The notes beneath the pieces are model-generated. The model saw only the letters and a program-made list of their open reading frames with translations. It was not told the DNA's origin and searched no databases. Shown here piece by piece: positions 25,335-33,675 of a stretch of 64,000 bases of DNA. A program made the translations under genes and the position numbers. Origin of the DNA: Arthrobacter pullicola (GTDB lineage: Bacteria; Actinomycetota; Actinomycetes; Actinomycetales; Micrococcaceae); NCBI RefSeq assembly GCF_014836875.1, contig NZ_JACSQC010000001.1, positions 631,632-695,631 of the forward strand, given 5' to 3'. Every line of letters starts with the position of its first letter. Positions within the stretch are counted from its first letter, which is position 1.

Positions 25335-25853
25335 ATGTCCCAGCAGTATGCCCAGAACCCGTACGTCCAGGCCCAGCCTGGCCCAGTGCCCCTCTCGCAG
25401 CCGTTGTACGGGGCCAGCTTCGGCGCGGCGGTTAAACGGTTCTTCAAGAAGTACGCCACTTTCTCCGGCCGGGCGAGCCGCAGTGAGTACTGGTGGTTCA
25501 TGCTGTTCCAAGCAATCGTGATCACGGTCCTGTACATCGGCCTGATGATTTCCATTGTTTCCAGCATTGATCCCTACACCGGCGAGCCTACAAATTACAC
25601 CTTTATGCTTCCGATGTCCCTGATGATGATTTATGGTCTGGCCACGCTGGTCCCGGGCATCGCCTTGTCCGTCCGCCGCCTGCACGACGCCGGACTCAGC
25701 GGCTGGTTGTACCTTGTCATCCTTGTCCCGGTCATCGGCGGGATTGCAGTCTTGGTCTTCAGCCTGCTTCCGAGCAAGCCCGAAGGAGCACGGTTCGACG
25801 CCGGTGCCGAGCAGCAGTACGCACCCTACCCGCCTGCCTCACCGCAGGCCTAG
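25335..25853 (+). CDS. DUF805 membrane protein
   Basis: A 172-residue membrane protein with about four hydrophobic helices. Family hallmarks are FFKKYATFSGRASRSEYWWF before the first helix and SVRRLHDAGLSGWLYL between helices three and four. The N-terminal 30 residues are Gln/Pro-rich and the C-terminus is hydrophilic. DUF805 proteins (E. coli YhaH/YhaI) have no known activity. No Shine-Dalgarno sequence is visible before the ATG, so the start is less certain than the protein identity. It precedes putA but is probably a separate unit. Confidence 0.85.
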   Translation: MSQQYAQNPYVQAQPGPVPLSQPLYGASFGAAVKRFFKKYATFSGRASRSEYWWFMLFQAIVITVLYIGLMISIVSSIDPYTGEPTNYTFMLPMSLMMIYGLATLVPGIALSVRRLHDAGLSGWLYLVILVPVIGGIAVLVFSLLPSKPEGARFDAGAEQQYAPYPPASPQA

Positions 25854-25937
25854 GCTGAGGGCCCGCCGCAAGGGTATAACCGCAGGTCCGAAAGGCGTCC
25901 CCTTCCCGAACGATGCTCTGGCTTCGATACTGAGGGT

Positions 25938-28900
25938 ATGAAGGAAACTACCTCCTCTGCCGCCGGCGGCACCGCCCCGGACGGTCCGTCTCCCGCCCCG
26001 CAGGAACTGGCTGAGGAGACCGTGCGGTTGGTCAGACGCTGGCTGACGGAGGCGTCCGCCATCATGGTGGACGCCTCCGCAGCCCAGCTGGCCGGGATTC
26101 TGAAGGACCCCGGCGGACTCGAATTTACGGTCGGATTCGTCGATGGCGTTGTGCGGCCCGAGGACCTCTCCGTCGCTGCGCGGAATCTCGCAGAACTGGC
26201 GCCCAAAGTCCCGGGATTCCTGCCCTGGTACATGCGGGCAGCGGTCCGGGCCGGGGGAACGCTGGGACCCGTGCTGCCCGGTGTTGTGGTCCCAGCAGCC
26301 CGCCTGGTCCTGCGGCGGATGGTGGGGCACCTGATTATCGACGCCACCGACGCCCGGCTGGCCAAGGCCATCCGCCGGATCCGCCGCGACGGTGTCCGCC
26401 TCAACATGAACCTCCTGGGAGAAGCCGTCCTGGGACAGCGGGAGGCAGCCCGCCGGCTCGAGGGAACCCGCCGCCTATTGGCCCGGGACGACGTCGACTA
26501 CGTCTCAGTGAAAGTCTCCTCCACGGTTGCCCCGCACGCGCCGTGGGCTTTCGACGAGGCCGTGGCCGACGTCGTCGACACCCTGACACCGCTCTACCGG
26601 CTTGCCGCCCAGGGATCCCGGCCCAAGTTCATCAACCTGGACATGGAGGAATACAAGGACCTCGAGCTGACGCTGGCGGTCTTTATGGAACTTCTCTCGA
26701 AGCCGGAATTTCACCAGCTGGAGGCCGGGCTGGTGCTGCAGGCCTACCTCCCTGATGCCCTGGCCGCCATGCAGCGGCTGCAGTCCTTCGCCGCCGAGCG
26801 GCGGGCCCGGGGCGGAGCGGGTATCAAGGTACGGCTCGTCAAGGGGGCGAACCTGCCGATGGAAGTGGTGGAGTCATCTCTCCACGGCTGGCCCCTGGCC
26901 ACGTGGGACACCAAACAGGAGACCGACACGAACTACAAACGGGTCCTGGACTATGCCCTGCACCCGGACCGGACCGCGAATGTCCGCCTCGGCGTTGCCG
27001 GCCACAACCTCTTCGACATCGCCTATGCCTGGCTGCTCGCCGGGCGCCGCGGTGTGCGGGACGGGATCGACGTCGAAATGCTGCTGGGCATGGCCGCCGC
27101 CCAGGCGCAGGTGGTCAAGCAGGACGTCGGGGAGCTGCTGCTTTATACCCCGGTGGTGCACCCGGAAGAGTTCGACGTCGCAATCGCCTACCTGGTGCGG
27201 CGGCTGGAGGAGGGAGCCAGCAGTGAGAACTTTATGTCCGCCGTCTTCGACCTCAGCACCAACGACGCCCTGTTTGAGCGCGAACGCCGGCGGTTCAGCG
27301 CTTCCTTGGAGGCGCTGGATGCCCGTGTTCCCGAACCCCGCCGCCGGCAGGACCGGACAGTGCCTCCGGAACCTGCCGGAGAGCAATTCACCAACACCCC
27401 AGACTTCGCCAACACCCCGGATACCGACCCGTCGCTGCCGGCCAACCGGGGCTGGGGCCGGGAGATCCTGGCACGTGTGCCCGGTTCCGCCCTGGGGCTG
27501 CTCGAGGTCGAAGCGGCCCGGATTGAGACCGAGGAAGAACTCGAGGACCTTGTGGCTGAGGCGGTCCAGGCCCAGGCTGGCTGGGCTGCCCTTTCCGGCG
27601 CCGGGCGTGCCGCTGTGCTGCGCCGGGCGGCCGACAGCCTGGAAGCGCGCCGGGCACAGCTGCTGGAAGTCATGGCGGCCGAGGCAGGTAAGACCCTGGA
27701 CCAGGGCGACCCGGAGGTTTCCGAAGCCGTGGACTTTGCCCGCTACTACGCGCAGCGCGCTGCGGAACTGGACCAGATCGACGGAGCACGCTTCCACCCG
27801 GCCAGGCTGTCCGTGGTCACCCCGCCCTGGAACTTCCCGGTGGCCATCCCCGCCGGGTCCACCCTCGCCGCGCTGGCCGCCGGATCCGCCGTCGTGCTCA
27901 AACCCGCCGGCCCGGCCAGCCGGTGCGGCGCGGTGCTTGCCGCGGCCCTCTGGGAGGCCGGCGTGCCGCGCGGTGTGCTGCAGTTCGTGCAGCTGGGGGA
28001 AGCCGAACTCGGACGGCAGTTGATTTCACACCCCGCCGTGGACCGGGTGATCCTCACCGGCGGTTACGAAACCGCGGAGCTCTTCCGGTCCTTCCGTCCG
28101 GACCTGCCGCTGCTGGCGGAAACTTCGGGGAAGAACGCGATCGTTGTGACGCCCAGCGCCGACTTCGACCTCGCGGCGCGGGACGTGGCGGCGTCAGCAT
28201 TCGGCCACGCCGGGCAGAAGTGCTCGGCCGCCTCCCTGGTGATTCTGGTGGGGTCCGTGGCGGAATCCCGCCGCTTCCACAACCAGCTGCTGGACGCCGT
28301 GCAGTCGCTGGACGTGGGGCGGCCGGAGGATCCGGAAACCCAGATGGGCCCCGTGGTGGAGCCGGCGTCCGGAAAGCTGCTGCGCGGGCTGACCGAGCTG
28401 GGGGTGGGGGAGTCCTGGGTGCTGCAGCCGCAGAAGCTGGACCTGGCGGGCAGGCTGTGGACTCCCGGGATCCGCGCCGGGGTCCGGCCGGGATCCGAGT
28501 TTCATCTCACCGAGTATTTTGGGCCGGTGCTGGGCGTGATGCGGGCCCGGACACTGGCGGAAGCTGTCCAGCTGCAGAACCAGGTCGACTACGGCCTCAC
28601 CGCCGGGCTGCACTCCCTGGACCCGGAAGAAATCACCTACTGGACCGGTGCCGTCCAGGCCGGAAACCTCTACGTCAACCGCGGTATTACCGGTGCGATC
28701 GTGCGCCGGCAGCCGTTTGGCGGCTGGAAGAAATCGTCGGTGGGAACCGGCACCAAGGCGGGTGGGCCGAACTACCTGCTGGCACTGGGTGACTGGAGTT
28801 CCCAGCCGGCACAGGATACGGCCCCGGTCCGCGGTGCCCCTGCGGCGCTGCTGGCCGGGACGGAGAACTCCGGATGTTTCTCCGCCCGCGACCTGGAATT

Positions 28901-29432
28901 CCTCGCCCGGTCGGCAGGCAGCGACACCGCCGTGTGGTCCGCTGACTATGGACAGGTCCGGGACGTTTCCGGTCTTCTCGCGGAACGGAACCTCTTCCGT
29001 TACCTCCCGGTTCCGGTGGAGGTCCGCCTCTCCGAAGGAGAGCCGACGGCGGCACTGCTGCGGGTGCTGGCGGCGGCCCTGCAGGCCGGCTCACCGGCGC
29101 GGGTCTCGCTTCCGGCGGCGCTTCCTTCGGCGATCACGGCCCTGCTGGCTGGCCACGGGTTCGTTCTCAGCATCGAGGACGACGCCGGATGGCTGGCCAG
29201 GCTGGGGACCGGCACCGGCCTGCCCTCCCGGATCCGGCTGATCGGCGGGGACCGGCAGGCGGTGGCGGAAGCAACCGGCGGCCGCCCCGACGTCGCCGTT
29301 TATGCCCAGCCGGTGACCGAGGCCGGAAGGGTGGAGCTGCTCCCGTTCCTGCACGAGCAGGCCATCAGCATCACGGCTCACCGGTTCGGGACGCCGAGCC
29401 CCCTGGCGGATGTCCCGCTGGGGTGGGGCTAA
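25938..29432 (+). CDS. putA: Bifunctional proline dehydrogenase / L-glutamate gamma-semialdehyde dehydrogenase
   Basis: A 1164-residue fusion oxidising proline to glutamate in two steps. The N-terminal PRODH barrel (about 100-460) has VKVSSTVAPHAPW, RLVKGANLPMEVV and LGVAGHNLFDIAYAW with FAD-enzyme motifs; the C-terminal ALDH (about 500-960) has NFPVAIPAGSTLAALAAGSAVVLKP, base Glu in LLAETSGKNAIVV and nucleophile Cys in FGHAGQKCSAASL. A further 200 residues form the conserved C-terminal domain. No DNA-binding N-terminus is seen, so it is not autoregulatory like E. coli PutA. GAGGG lies only one base from the ATG, making the translation start site unusual. Products feed the glutamate pool. Confidence 0.95.
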   Translation: MKETTSSAAGGTAPDGPSPAPQELAEETVRLVRRWLTEASAIMVDASAAQLAGILKDPGGLEFTVGFVDGVVRPEDLSVAARNLAELAPKVPGFLPWYMRAAVRAGGTLGPVLPGVVVPAARLVLRRMVGHLIIDATDARLAKAIRRIRRDGVRLNMNLLGEAVLGQREAARRLEGTRRLLARDDVDYVSVKVSSTVAPHAPWAFDEAVADVVDTLTPLYRLAAQGSRPKFINLDMEEYKDLELTLAVFMELLSKPEFHQLEAGLVLQAYLPDALAAMQRLQSFAAERRARGGAGIKVRLVKGANLPMEVVESSLHGWPLATWDTKQETDTNYKRVLDYALHPDRTANVRLGVAGHNLFDIAYAWLLAGRRGVRDGIDVEMLLGMAAAQAQVVKQDVGELLLYTPVVHPEEFDVAIAYLVRRLEEGASSENFMSAVFDLSTNDALFERERRRFSASLEALDARVPEPRRRQDRTVPPEPAGEQFTNTPDFANTPDTDPSLPANRGWGREILARVPGSALGLLEVEAARIETEEELEDLVAEAVQAQAGWAALSGAGRAAVLRRAADSLEARRAQLLEVMAAEAGKTLDQGDPEVSEAVDFARYYAQRAAELDQIDGARFHPARLSVVTPPWNFPVAIPAGSTLAALAAGSAVVLKPAGPASRCGAVLAAALWEAGVPRGVLQFVQLGEAELGRQLISHPAVDRVILTGGYETAELFRSFRPDLPLLAETSGKNAIVVTPSADFDLAARDVAASAFGHAGQKCSAASLVILVGSVAESRRFHNQLLDAVQSLDVGRPEDPETQMGPVVEPASGKLLRGLTELGVGESWVLQPQKLDLAGRLWTPGIRAGVRPGSEFHLTEYFGPVLGVMRARTLAEAVQLQNQVDYGLTAGLHSLDPEEITYWTGAVQAGNLYVNRGITGAIVRRQPFGGWKKSSVGTGTKAGGPNYLLALGDWSSQPAQDTAPVRGAPAALLAGTENSGCFSARDLEFLARSAGSDTAVWSADYGQVRDVSGLLAERNLFRYLPVPVEVRLSEGEPTAALLRVLAAALQAGSPARVSLPAALPSAITALLAGHGFVLSIEDDAGWLARLGTGTGLPSRIRLIGGDRQAVAEATGGRPDVAVYAQPVTEAGRVELLPFLHEQAISITAHRFGTPSPLADVPLGWG

Positions 29433-29471
29433 GCTGGCCACTGCTCATGCCCCTGCCCTTTGAAGGAACAG

Positions 29472-30281
29472 ATGGTCTCTCACCTCCCGCTCGCCGGACG
29501 GACAGCCGTGATCACCGGTGTCAGCAGAAAACAGGGGATCGGTTACGCCGTCGCCTCCCGGCTGGCACAAATGGGCGCCAGCCTTTTCCTGGCCCACTAC
29601 GCCCCGCATGACGCGGAGCAGCCCTGGGGTGCGGATTCCATCGACGGGGTTGTCAGTGGAGTGGATGTGCAGCTCGCGGACGGTGCCCGGATCGCTGACT
29701 TGAGCATCAATCTGGCGGACCCGGGGGCTCCTGAGCACTTAATCGAACGGGCAGCGGCTGCGCTGGGGCACCTGGACATCCTGATCTGCAACCATGCCCG
29801 CAGCGGCGGAGATGGAAGTTTGGCGGAGCTCTCTGCTGACATGCTGGACGCCCACTGGCAGGTAAATGCCCGCTCAACACTGCTTGCCACCCGGGACTTC
29901 GCCCAGCAGCACGACGGCCGGCCCGGGGGACGGGTCATCTGGATGACCTCCGGGCAGATCAACGGCGGGGTCATGGAGAACGAGATTGCCTATGCAACGG
30001 CCAAGGCAGCGCTGGCCGGGATTACACCGTCCGTTGCCGCCGGCCTGGCCCGGCAGGGCATTCTCCTCAACACCGTCAACCCGGGTCCGGTCAACACCGG
30101 GTACCTGGATCCTTCGACCGCCGACCGTCCGCAGGAAGTCCTGAATGACGTGCTCTCCCGCTTTCCCGGCGGACGTTTTGGCGAACCCGATGATCCTGCC
30201 CGGCTGATCGCCTGGCTTGTCAGTGACGAAGGGCAATGGATGGTGGGCCAGGTCCTGACCAGCGACGGCGGCTTCCGCTGA
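29472..30281 (+). CDS. SDR-family oxidoreductase
   Basis: A 269-residue SDR with catalytic Ser160, Tyr174 and Lys178 (YATAK). The cofactor loop TGVSRKQGIGYA and the CNHAR segment replacing NNAG match the group of SDRs annotated as 3-oxoacyl reductase-like in Gram-positives. The C-terminal GQWMVGQVLTSDGGFR is typical. The ATG at 29472 has GAAGGA five bases upstream and is preferred over one four codons earlier. It lies 39 bp after putA and may be read through from it. Substrate unknown. Confidence 0.87.
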   Translation: MVSHLPLAGRTAVITGVSRKQGIGYAVASRLAQMGASLFLAHYAPHDAEQPWGADSIDGVVSGVDVQLADGARIADLSINLADPGAPEHLIERAAAALGHLDILICNHARSGGDGSLAELSADMLDAHWQVNARSTLLATRDFAQQHDGRPGGRVIWMTSGQINGGVMENEIAYATAKAALAGITPSVAAGLARQGILLNTVNPGPVNTGYLDPSTADRPQEVLNDVLSRFPGGRFGEPDDPARLIAWLVSDEGQWMVGQVLTSDGGFR

Positions 30282-30318
30282 CTGTGCGCCGGCTACGGGG
30301 CCGCGCTGGAGTTTGTTC

Positions 30319-30357
30319 AGGACCCTAGCGGGCGCCGCACCGGGATGTTAGGGTCCT
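30319..30357 (+). promoter_or_regulatory. 9-bp hairpin directly before a seven-codon reading frame
   Basis: AGGACCCTA (30319-30327) and TAGGGTCCT (30349-30357) form a perfect stem around a 21-base loop. The right arm contains the only Shine-Dalgarno-like AGGG upstream of the ATG at 30362, so folding would hide it. It could alternatively terminate the SDR transcript, although no T-run follows. Confidence 0.45.
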
Positions 30358-30361
30358 CGGC

Positions 30362-30385
30362 ATGGGAACACTCATTTTCGAGTAG
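30362..30385 (+). other. Seven-codon mini reading frame (MGTLIFE), possible leader peptide
   Basis: ATG at 30362 opens a frame encoding MGTLIFE and stops at TAG (30383-30385). The same frame is then open for 61 more codons and ends at a TGA (30569-30571) overlapping the ATG of the next gene. It may be a leader peptide, a broken small gene with an amber codon, or chance. Nothing in the peptide identifies a function. Confidence 0.3.
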
Positions 30386-30567
30386 CGGCTTGCGCGCAGT
30401 TGGCGCGCAGCGCTCAAAGCAGACCACATCAATCCGCTTGTTGAGGCCAAGGCCTCCAAGTCCTTCCGTCTGCAGACTCGAAGTATCCGCGCGCAGCTCT
30501 GCGCCGGCAGCCCCGGAAGGGCAGTGTTCTGGCATCAGCAGCCCAGAGTAGAAACTGGAGCAGTCCC

Positions 30568-30843
30568 ATGACGAAAAACCCGAAGAAACCCCAACCCCCT
30601 GCCGGCGGCCAGCCGCTTGCAGTAGAGGAGAACCTCCCGGTTGCTGACGCCCCCGCTCCGGATCTGCTGGTCAACGTGTCTCCGGCAGCTGCCCGCCGCC
30701 TGAGCGAAGACGGCCTGCGGCGGCTGGCTGCCGCACAGCCTGCGGAGGCAAATCTTCCGGGCTGGCAGAGCCTGGGCAAGGGGGCCAAACCCAGCCACGC
30801 CAATGGACGGCAGGGTCCCCGCGAGCGGAAGGTGCGCTGGTAG
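30568..30843 (+). CDS. Small hypothetical protein, 91 residues
   Basis: The product starts MTKNPKKPQPPAGGQPL, has an acidic/hydrophobic middle (VEENLPVADAPAPDLLVNVSPAAARRLSEDGLRRLAA) and ends with a basic tail PSHANGRQGPRERKVRW. There is no signal peptide or membrane segment. GGAG lies eight bases before the ATG, and codon usage fits a coding region. The family is not recognised; the lysine/arginine-rich ends could bind nucleic acid, but this is a guess. The upstream hairpin and mini frame may form its leader. Confidence 0.6.
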   Translation: MTKNPKKPQPPAGGQPLAVEENLPVADAPAPDLLVNVSPAAARRLSEDGLRRLAAAQPAEANLPGWQSLGKGAKPSHANGRQGPRERKVRW

Positions 30844-31008
30844 CTGCCTCCCGCCGAATCCAAGCCGAACCGGCTGCAGGCCCTGCGCCTGCGGCCGGTT
30901 TGCTGTTCAAGTTCAGATCCGGCGGCGCTGGCGTTCGTTTCGGAAGGCAGACCGCGGGGCAAAGCTCCCGGATTGGCGCTGCGCCGGATTCTTGAAATGC
31001 TGACGGGC

Positions 31009-32049
31009 ATGGAATCCTCTCCCTCCGGAACCCTCACCCGTGCCTCCATCCATGCCACCGGCGAGCTTCAGGCCTGGACCTCCGGGAATCTTGGCATCAT
31101 CCGCCTGAACCGGCCGCAGGCGCTCAACGCCATGACCGTCGGTATGGTCACGGCGATGGACCGGGTGCTCCAGGACTGGGCGTCGGCGGATACTGTCGGC
31201 TCGGTACTGCTCCTGGGGGCCGGCGACCGCGGGCTGTGTGCCGGCGGCGACATCAGGGCGATCGCGGCCGGGACAGATGCGCAGGCCATGGAGTTCTGGA
31301 CCGCCGAATACGCGCTCAACGCCCGGGTGGCTCACTTCCCGAAGCCCTACGTTGCGCTGATGGACGGGGTGGTTATGGGAGGTGGCGTGGGTGTTTCCGG
31401 GCATGCCGGCATCAGGATCGCCACCGAGCGGACCCAGGCGGCCATGCCGGAGGTACGCATTGGGTTCAGCCCGGACTGCGCCGGGTCCCTGCTGCTGGCC
31501 CGCGCCCCGGGCGAGCTTGGCACGCACCTGGCCTTAACCGCCGGAACCATGACGGGTGCCGATGCGGTGCTGTGCGGATTCGCGGACTACTTCGTTCCCT
31601 CCGCGTCCCTTCCAGCCTTGTGTGCGGCACTGGAAACGGGTGAGCCGGAGCAGACGGTGGCCGCGTTCGCCGTCGAACCTCCGCCGGCTCCCCTGGCCGG
31701 CCAGCGGGAATGGATTGATGAGTGTTACGCCGGCTCCGATGTCCAGGAAATCCTTGCCCGGCTGGACTCCCACGCTTCGCCGGAAGCCACGGCGGCAGCC
31801 CGGGATATCCGGGCGATGGCGCCGTTTTCCCTGGCCGTGGCGTTGGCCGCAGTTCGGGCTGCCGCGGCGGAACCGGTGCTGGAAAAGGTGCTGGAACGGG
31901 ATCTGGTGATGGCCGAGCGGGTGATCGCCCGCCCGGACTTCCGCGAAGGCGTCCGCGCCCGCCTCCTGGACCGGGACGCGCCCCGCTGGCAGCCAGCCAG
32001 CCTTGCGGAGGTGGCAGCCGCCGACGTCGCCTGGACGCTGGCTCTCTGA
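31009..32049 (+). CDS. Enoyl-CoA hydratase/isomerase family, 3-hydroxyisobutyryl-CoA hydrolase-like
   Basis: A 346-residue crotonase-fold protein. The oxyanion-hole motifs CAGGDIRAIAAG and DGVVMGGGVGVSGHAGIRIATE, then MPEVRIGFSPDCAGSLLLAR, match 3-hydroxyisobutyryl-CoA hydrolases, which free 3-hydroxyisobutyrate in valine breakdown; the conserved Glu of MPE and Asp of SPD are present. Length (about 345-350) also suits HIBCH better than simple enoyl-CoA hydratases (about 260). Starts at 30997 or a TTG at 30973 are possible; none has a strong ribosome-binding site. No other valine-pathway gene is adjacent. Confidence 0.82.
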   Translation: MESSPSGTLTRASIHATGELQAWTSGNLGIIRLNRPQALNAMTVGMVTAMDRVLQDWASADTVGSVLLLGAGDRGLCAGGDIRAIAAGTDAQAMEFWTAEYALNARVAHFPKPYVALMDGVVMGGGVGVSGHAGIRIATERTQAAMPEVRIGFSPDCAGSLLLARAPGELGTHLALTAGTMTGADAVLCGFADYFVPSASLPALCAALETGEPEQTVAAFAVEPPPAPLAGQREWIDECYAGSDVQEILARLDSHASPEATAAARDIRAMAPFSLAVALAAVRAAAAEPVLEKVLERDLVMAERVIARPDFREGVRARLLDRDAPRWQPASLAEVAAADVAWTLAL

Positions 32050-32100
32050 CCGGTCCGGTGCCATGATGGTGGCCCCACACTCCGGCAGAAGGGCACCGGC

Positions 32101-32859
32101 ATGCTGCTGAACGGCAGGAACGCAGTTGTTTACGGAGGCGGAGGATCCATCGGAGGGGCCGCGGCCCGGGCCTTCGCCCGGGAGGGCGCCCGGGTCTTTC
32201 TGGCTGGGCGGCACCCGGAACCGCTGCAGGCAGTGGCAGAGCAGATCCGGAGCGCCGGCGGCCTGGCAGAAACCGCGCTGCTGGACGCACTGAACCAGCA
32301 GGCAGTGAATGAACACGCGGACGACGTCGCCTCCTCCGCCGGGTCCCTGGACATCTCCTTGAACGTCATCCAGCACGGCGACGTCCAGGGCACCCCGATG
32401 TCCGCAATGTACCTGGAGGACTATCTGCGCCCCGTGTCGGCGGCCGTGCAGACCACCTTCATCACCGCGCAGGCAGCGGCCCGGCACATGATGGAACAGA
32501 AATCCGGCGTCATCCTGGCTTTCGGCGGATCAGGCACCCAGGAACCGGGCCAGTACCTGGGCGGACTGATTACGGCGTTCGAAGCCATTGAGGCCATGCG
32601 CCGGCAGCTGGCGGTGGAGCTTGGCCCCTACGGTATCCGGGTGGTGACGCTCCGCAGCGGCGGTATACCGGAGTCATTGCCGCCGGACATGGAAGGCCGG
32701 GAGGAAATCGCCGGCGCGATCCAGGCAGCCACCATGCTCAGGCGTGCTGCCACGCTGGAAGATGTTGGCAACGCCGCAGCATTCGCAGCTTCAGATATGG
32801 CAGCCAGCATCACAGCGGCAACGATCAATATCAGTGCCGGAGCGTTGATCGACTGGTAG
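32101..32859 (+). CDS. Atypical SDR-fold protein lacking the YxxxK motif
   Basis: A 252-residue Rossmann-fold protein with glycine motif YGGGGSIGGAAA (11-22), the SDR helix order and a normal C-terminus (ASITAATINISAGALIDW). At the place of the catalytic YxxxK the sequence reads LITAF (156-160), so Tyr and Lys are replaced by Leu and Phe; the only nearby tyrosine (Tyr152) has no lysine four residues later. NNAG is also replaced by NVIQHGD. It binds a nucleotide at most, or uses another chemistry. AGAAGG lies upstream of the start. The preceding gene is a crotonase-family hydrolase 51 bp away. Confidence 0.8.
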   Translation: MLLNGRNAVVYGGGGSIGGAAARAFAREGARVFLAGRHPEPLQAVAEQIRSAGGLAETALLDALNQQAVNEHADDVASSAGSLDISLNVIQHGDVQGTPMSAMYLEDYLRPVSAAVQTTFITAQAAARHMMEQKSGVILAFGGSGTQEPGQYLGGLITAFEAIEAMRRQLAVELGPYGIRVVTLRSGGIPESLPPDMEGREEIAGAIQAATMLRRAATLEDVGNAAAFAASDMAASITAATINISAGALIDW

Positions 32860-32887
32860 TTGATCTATTGGCAGGGCGGGCCGGGTT

Positions 32888-33127
32888 TTAAGCTTCCGTG
32901 CGCCAGATGGTGAAATCCTCGGTGCTCACGGCGGTGTGGGCGCCGGTTTCCTCATCACGGAGCCAGAGCGTTGCCAGCCCAGGTGCGGTGTCCCGCACTT
33001 CTCCCCGGTAATAGACATGTCCGCCGCTGCGGGCTTCAACGTGGTCACCGCGGTGAACCGAACGGATATTGCGGATGCGGCGGGCGGACGGATTCGAGGA
33101 AACTGAGGACGTACTGGCTGAGGGCAA
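32888..33127 (-). CDS. Small hypothetical protein with SH3-like beta pattern
   Basis: A 79-residue protein starting with TTG at 33127 (GGAG eight bases upstream). After a Ser-rich N-terminus and a basic stretch (ARRIRNIRSVHRGDHVEAR) it shows alternating beta-strand character (HVYYRGEVRDTAPGLATLWLRDEETGAHTAV) that resembles a small barrel, ending TEDFTIWRTEA. No family is recognised with confidence. It is convergent with the atypical SDR gene and divergent from the DUF6221 gene. Confidence 0.6.
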   Translation of the reverse strand: MPSASTSSVSSNPSARRIRNIRSVHRGDHVEARSGGHVYYRGEVRDTAPGLATLWLRDEETGAHTAVSTEDFTIWRTEA

Positions 33128-33210
33128 GCTACTACTCCTGGGTCGTAAGGGGGCCTAGTTATGTCAACCAGCCAAGTGGGCGAAAATATTCCCAATGCTG
33201 TACCCTCCCC

Positions 33211-33240
33211 CTGACGCAGGATCGGTGGGGAGCGTAAAGT
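33211..33240 (+). promoter_or_regulatory. Candidate leaderless promoter of the DUF6221 gene
   Basis: CTGACG (33211-33216), 18 bases, then TAAAGT (33235-33240), with the ATG six bases further at 33247. No Shine-Dalgarno site lies between, so the mRNA is probably leaderless. Confidence 0.45.
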
Positions 33241-33246
33241 CTGGGC

Positions 33247-33576
33247 ATGGATATCGTGGATTTCCTGCTGACGCGCTTTCATGAAGACGCCGCGGAGTCC
33301 CGCAAGCTCCTCGGCGGCTCCGAAATTTCACTCTCGGACCGCTGGTATGAGGAGCGGCTTTTGCGGGAATGCGAAGCCAAACTCATGTTGATCGACATTA
33401 TTGGCGGTGCGCGCCGCAATGCGCTGTCCAGGATGCTGCAGGACACGGAAACCGACCCGCGCAGCTATGCGGATGAACTCGAATGGACCACTCTTGCCCT
33501 CGCCGCCCTGGCCGCGCCGTACGCGGATCACAATGATTATCAGGACGTGTGGCGGCTGGTGGAAAAACGGCCCTGA
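33247..33576 (+). CDS. DUF6221-like small protein
   Basis: A 109-residue, mostly helical, acidic protein: MDIVDFLLTRFHEDAAESRK, RECEAKLMLIDIIG and the terminal LAALAAPYADHNDYQDVWR. The conserved ALPYADHPDY-like ending and EAK motif are those of the DUF6221 family of actinobacteria, often found near phage or regulatory genes, function unknown. It probably starts at the first transcribed base (see upstream promoter). No operon partner is evident; malQ follows 99 bp later. Confidence 0.75.
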   Translation: MDIVDFLLTRFHEDAAESRKLLGGSEISLSDRWYEERLLRECEAKLMLIDIIGGARRNALSRMLQDTETDPRSYADELEWTTLALAALAAPYADHNDYQDVWRLVEKRP

Positions 33577-33675
33577 AGCCGGCTTGGAGCCGTGCGCACT
33601 GTGCCGCCCAACCCGGCGGGCCTGTCCTGCAGCGCCGGAACCCCCTAGATTGGCATCCATGACTTTGGAGACGCC

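Noticed and set aside
30317..30535. A 72-codon minus-strand open frame near 30.4 kb
   Set aside because: No start signal, no domain, and it crosses the hairpin and mini frame; coding is not supported.
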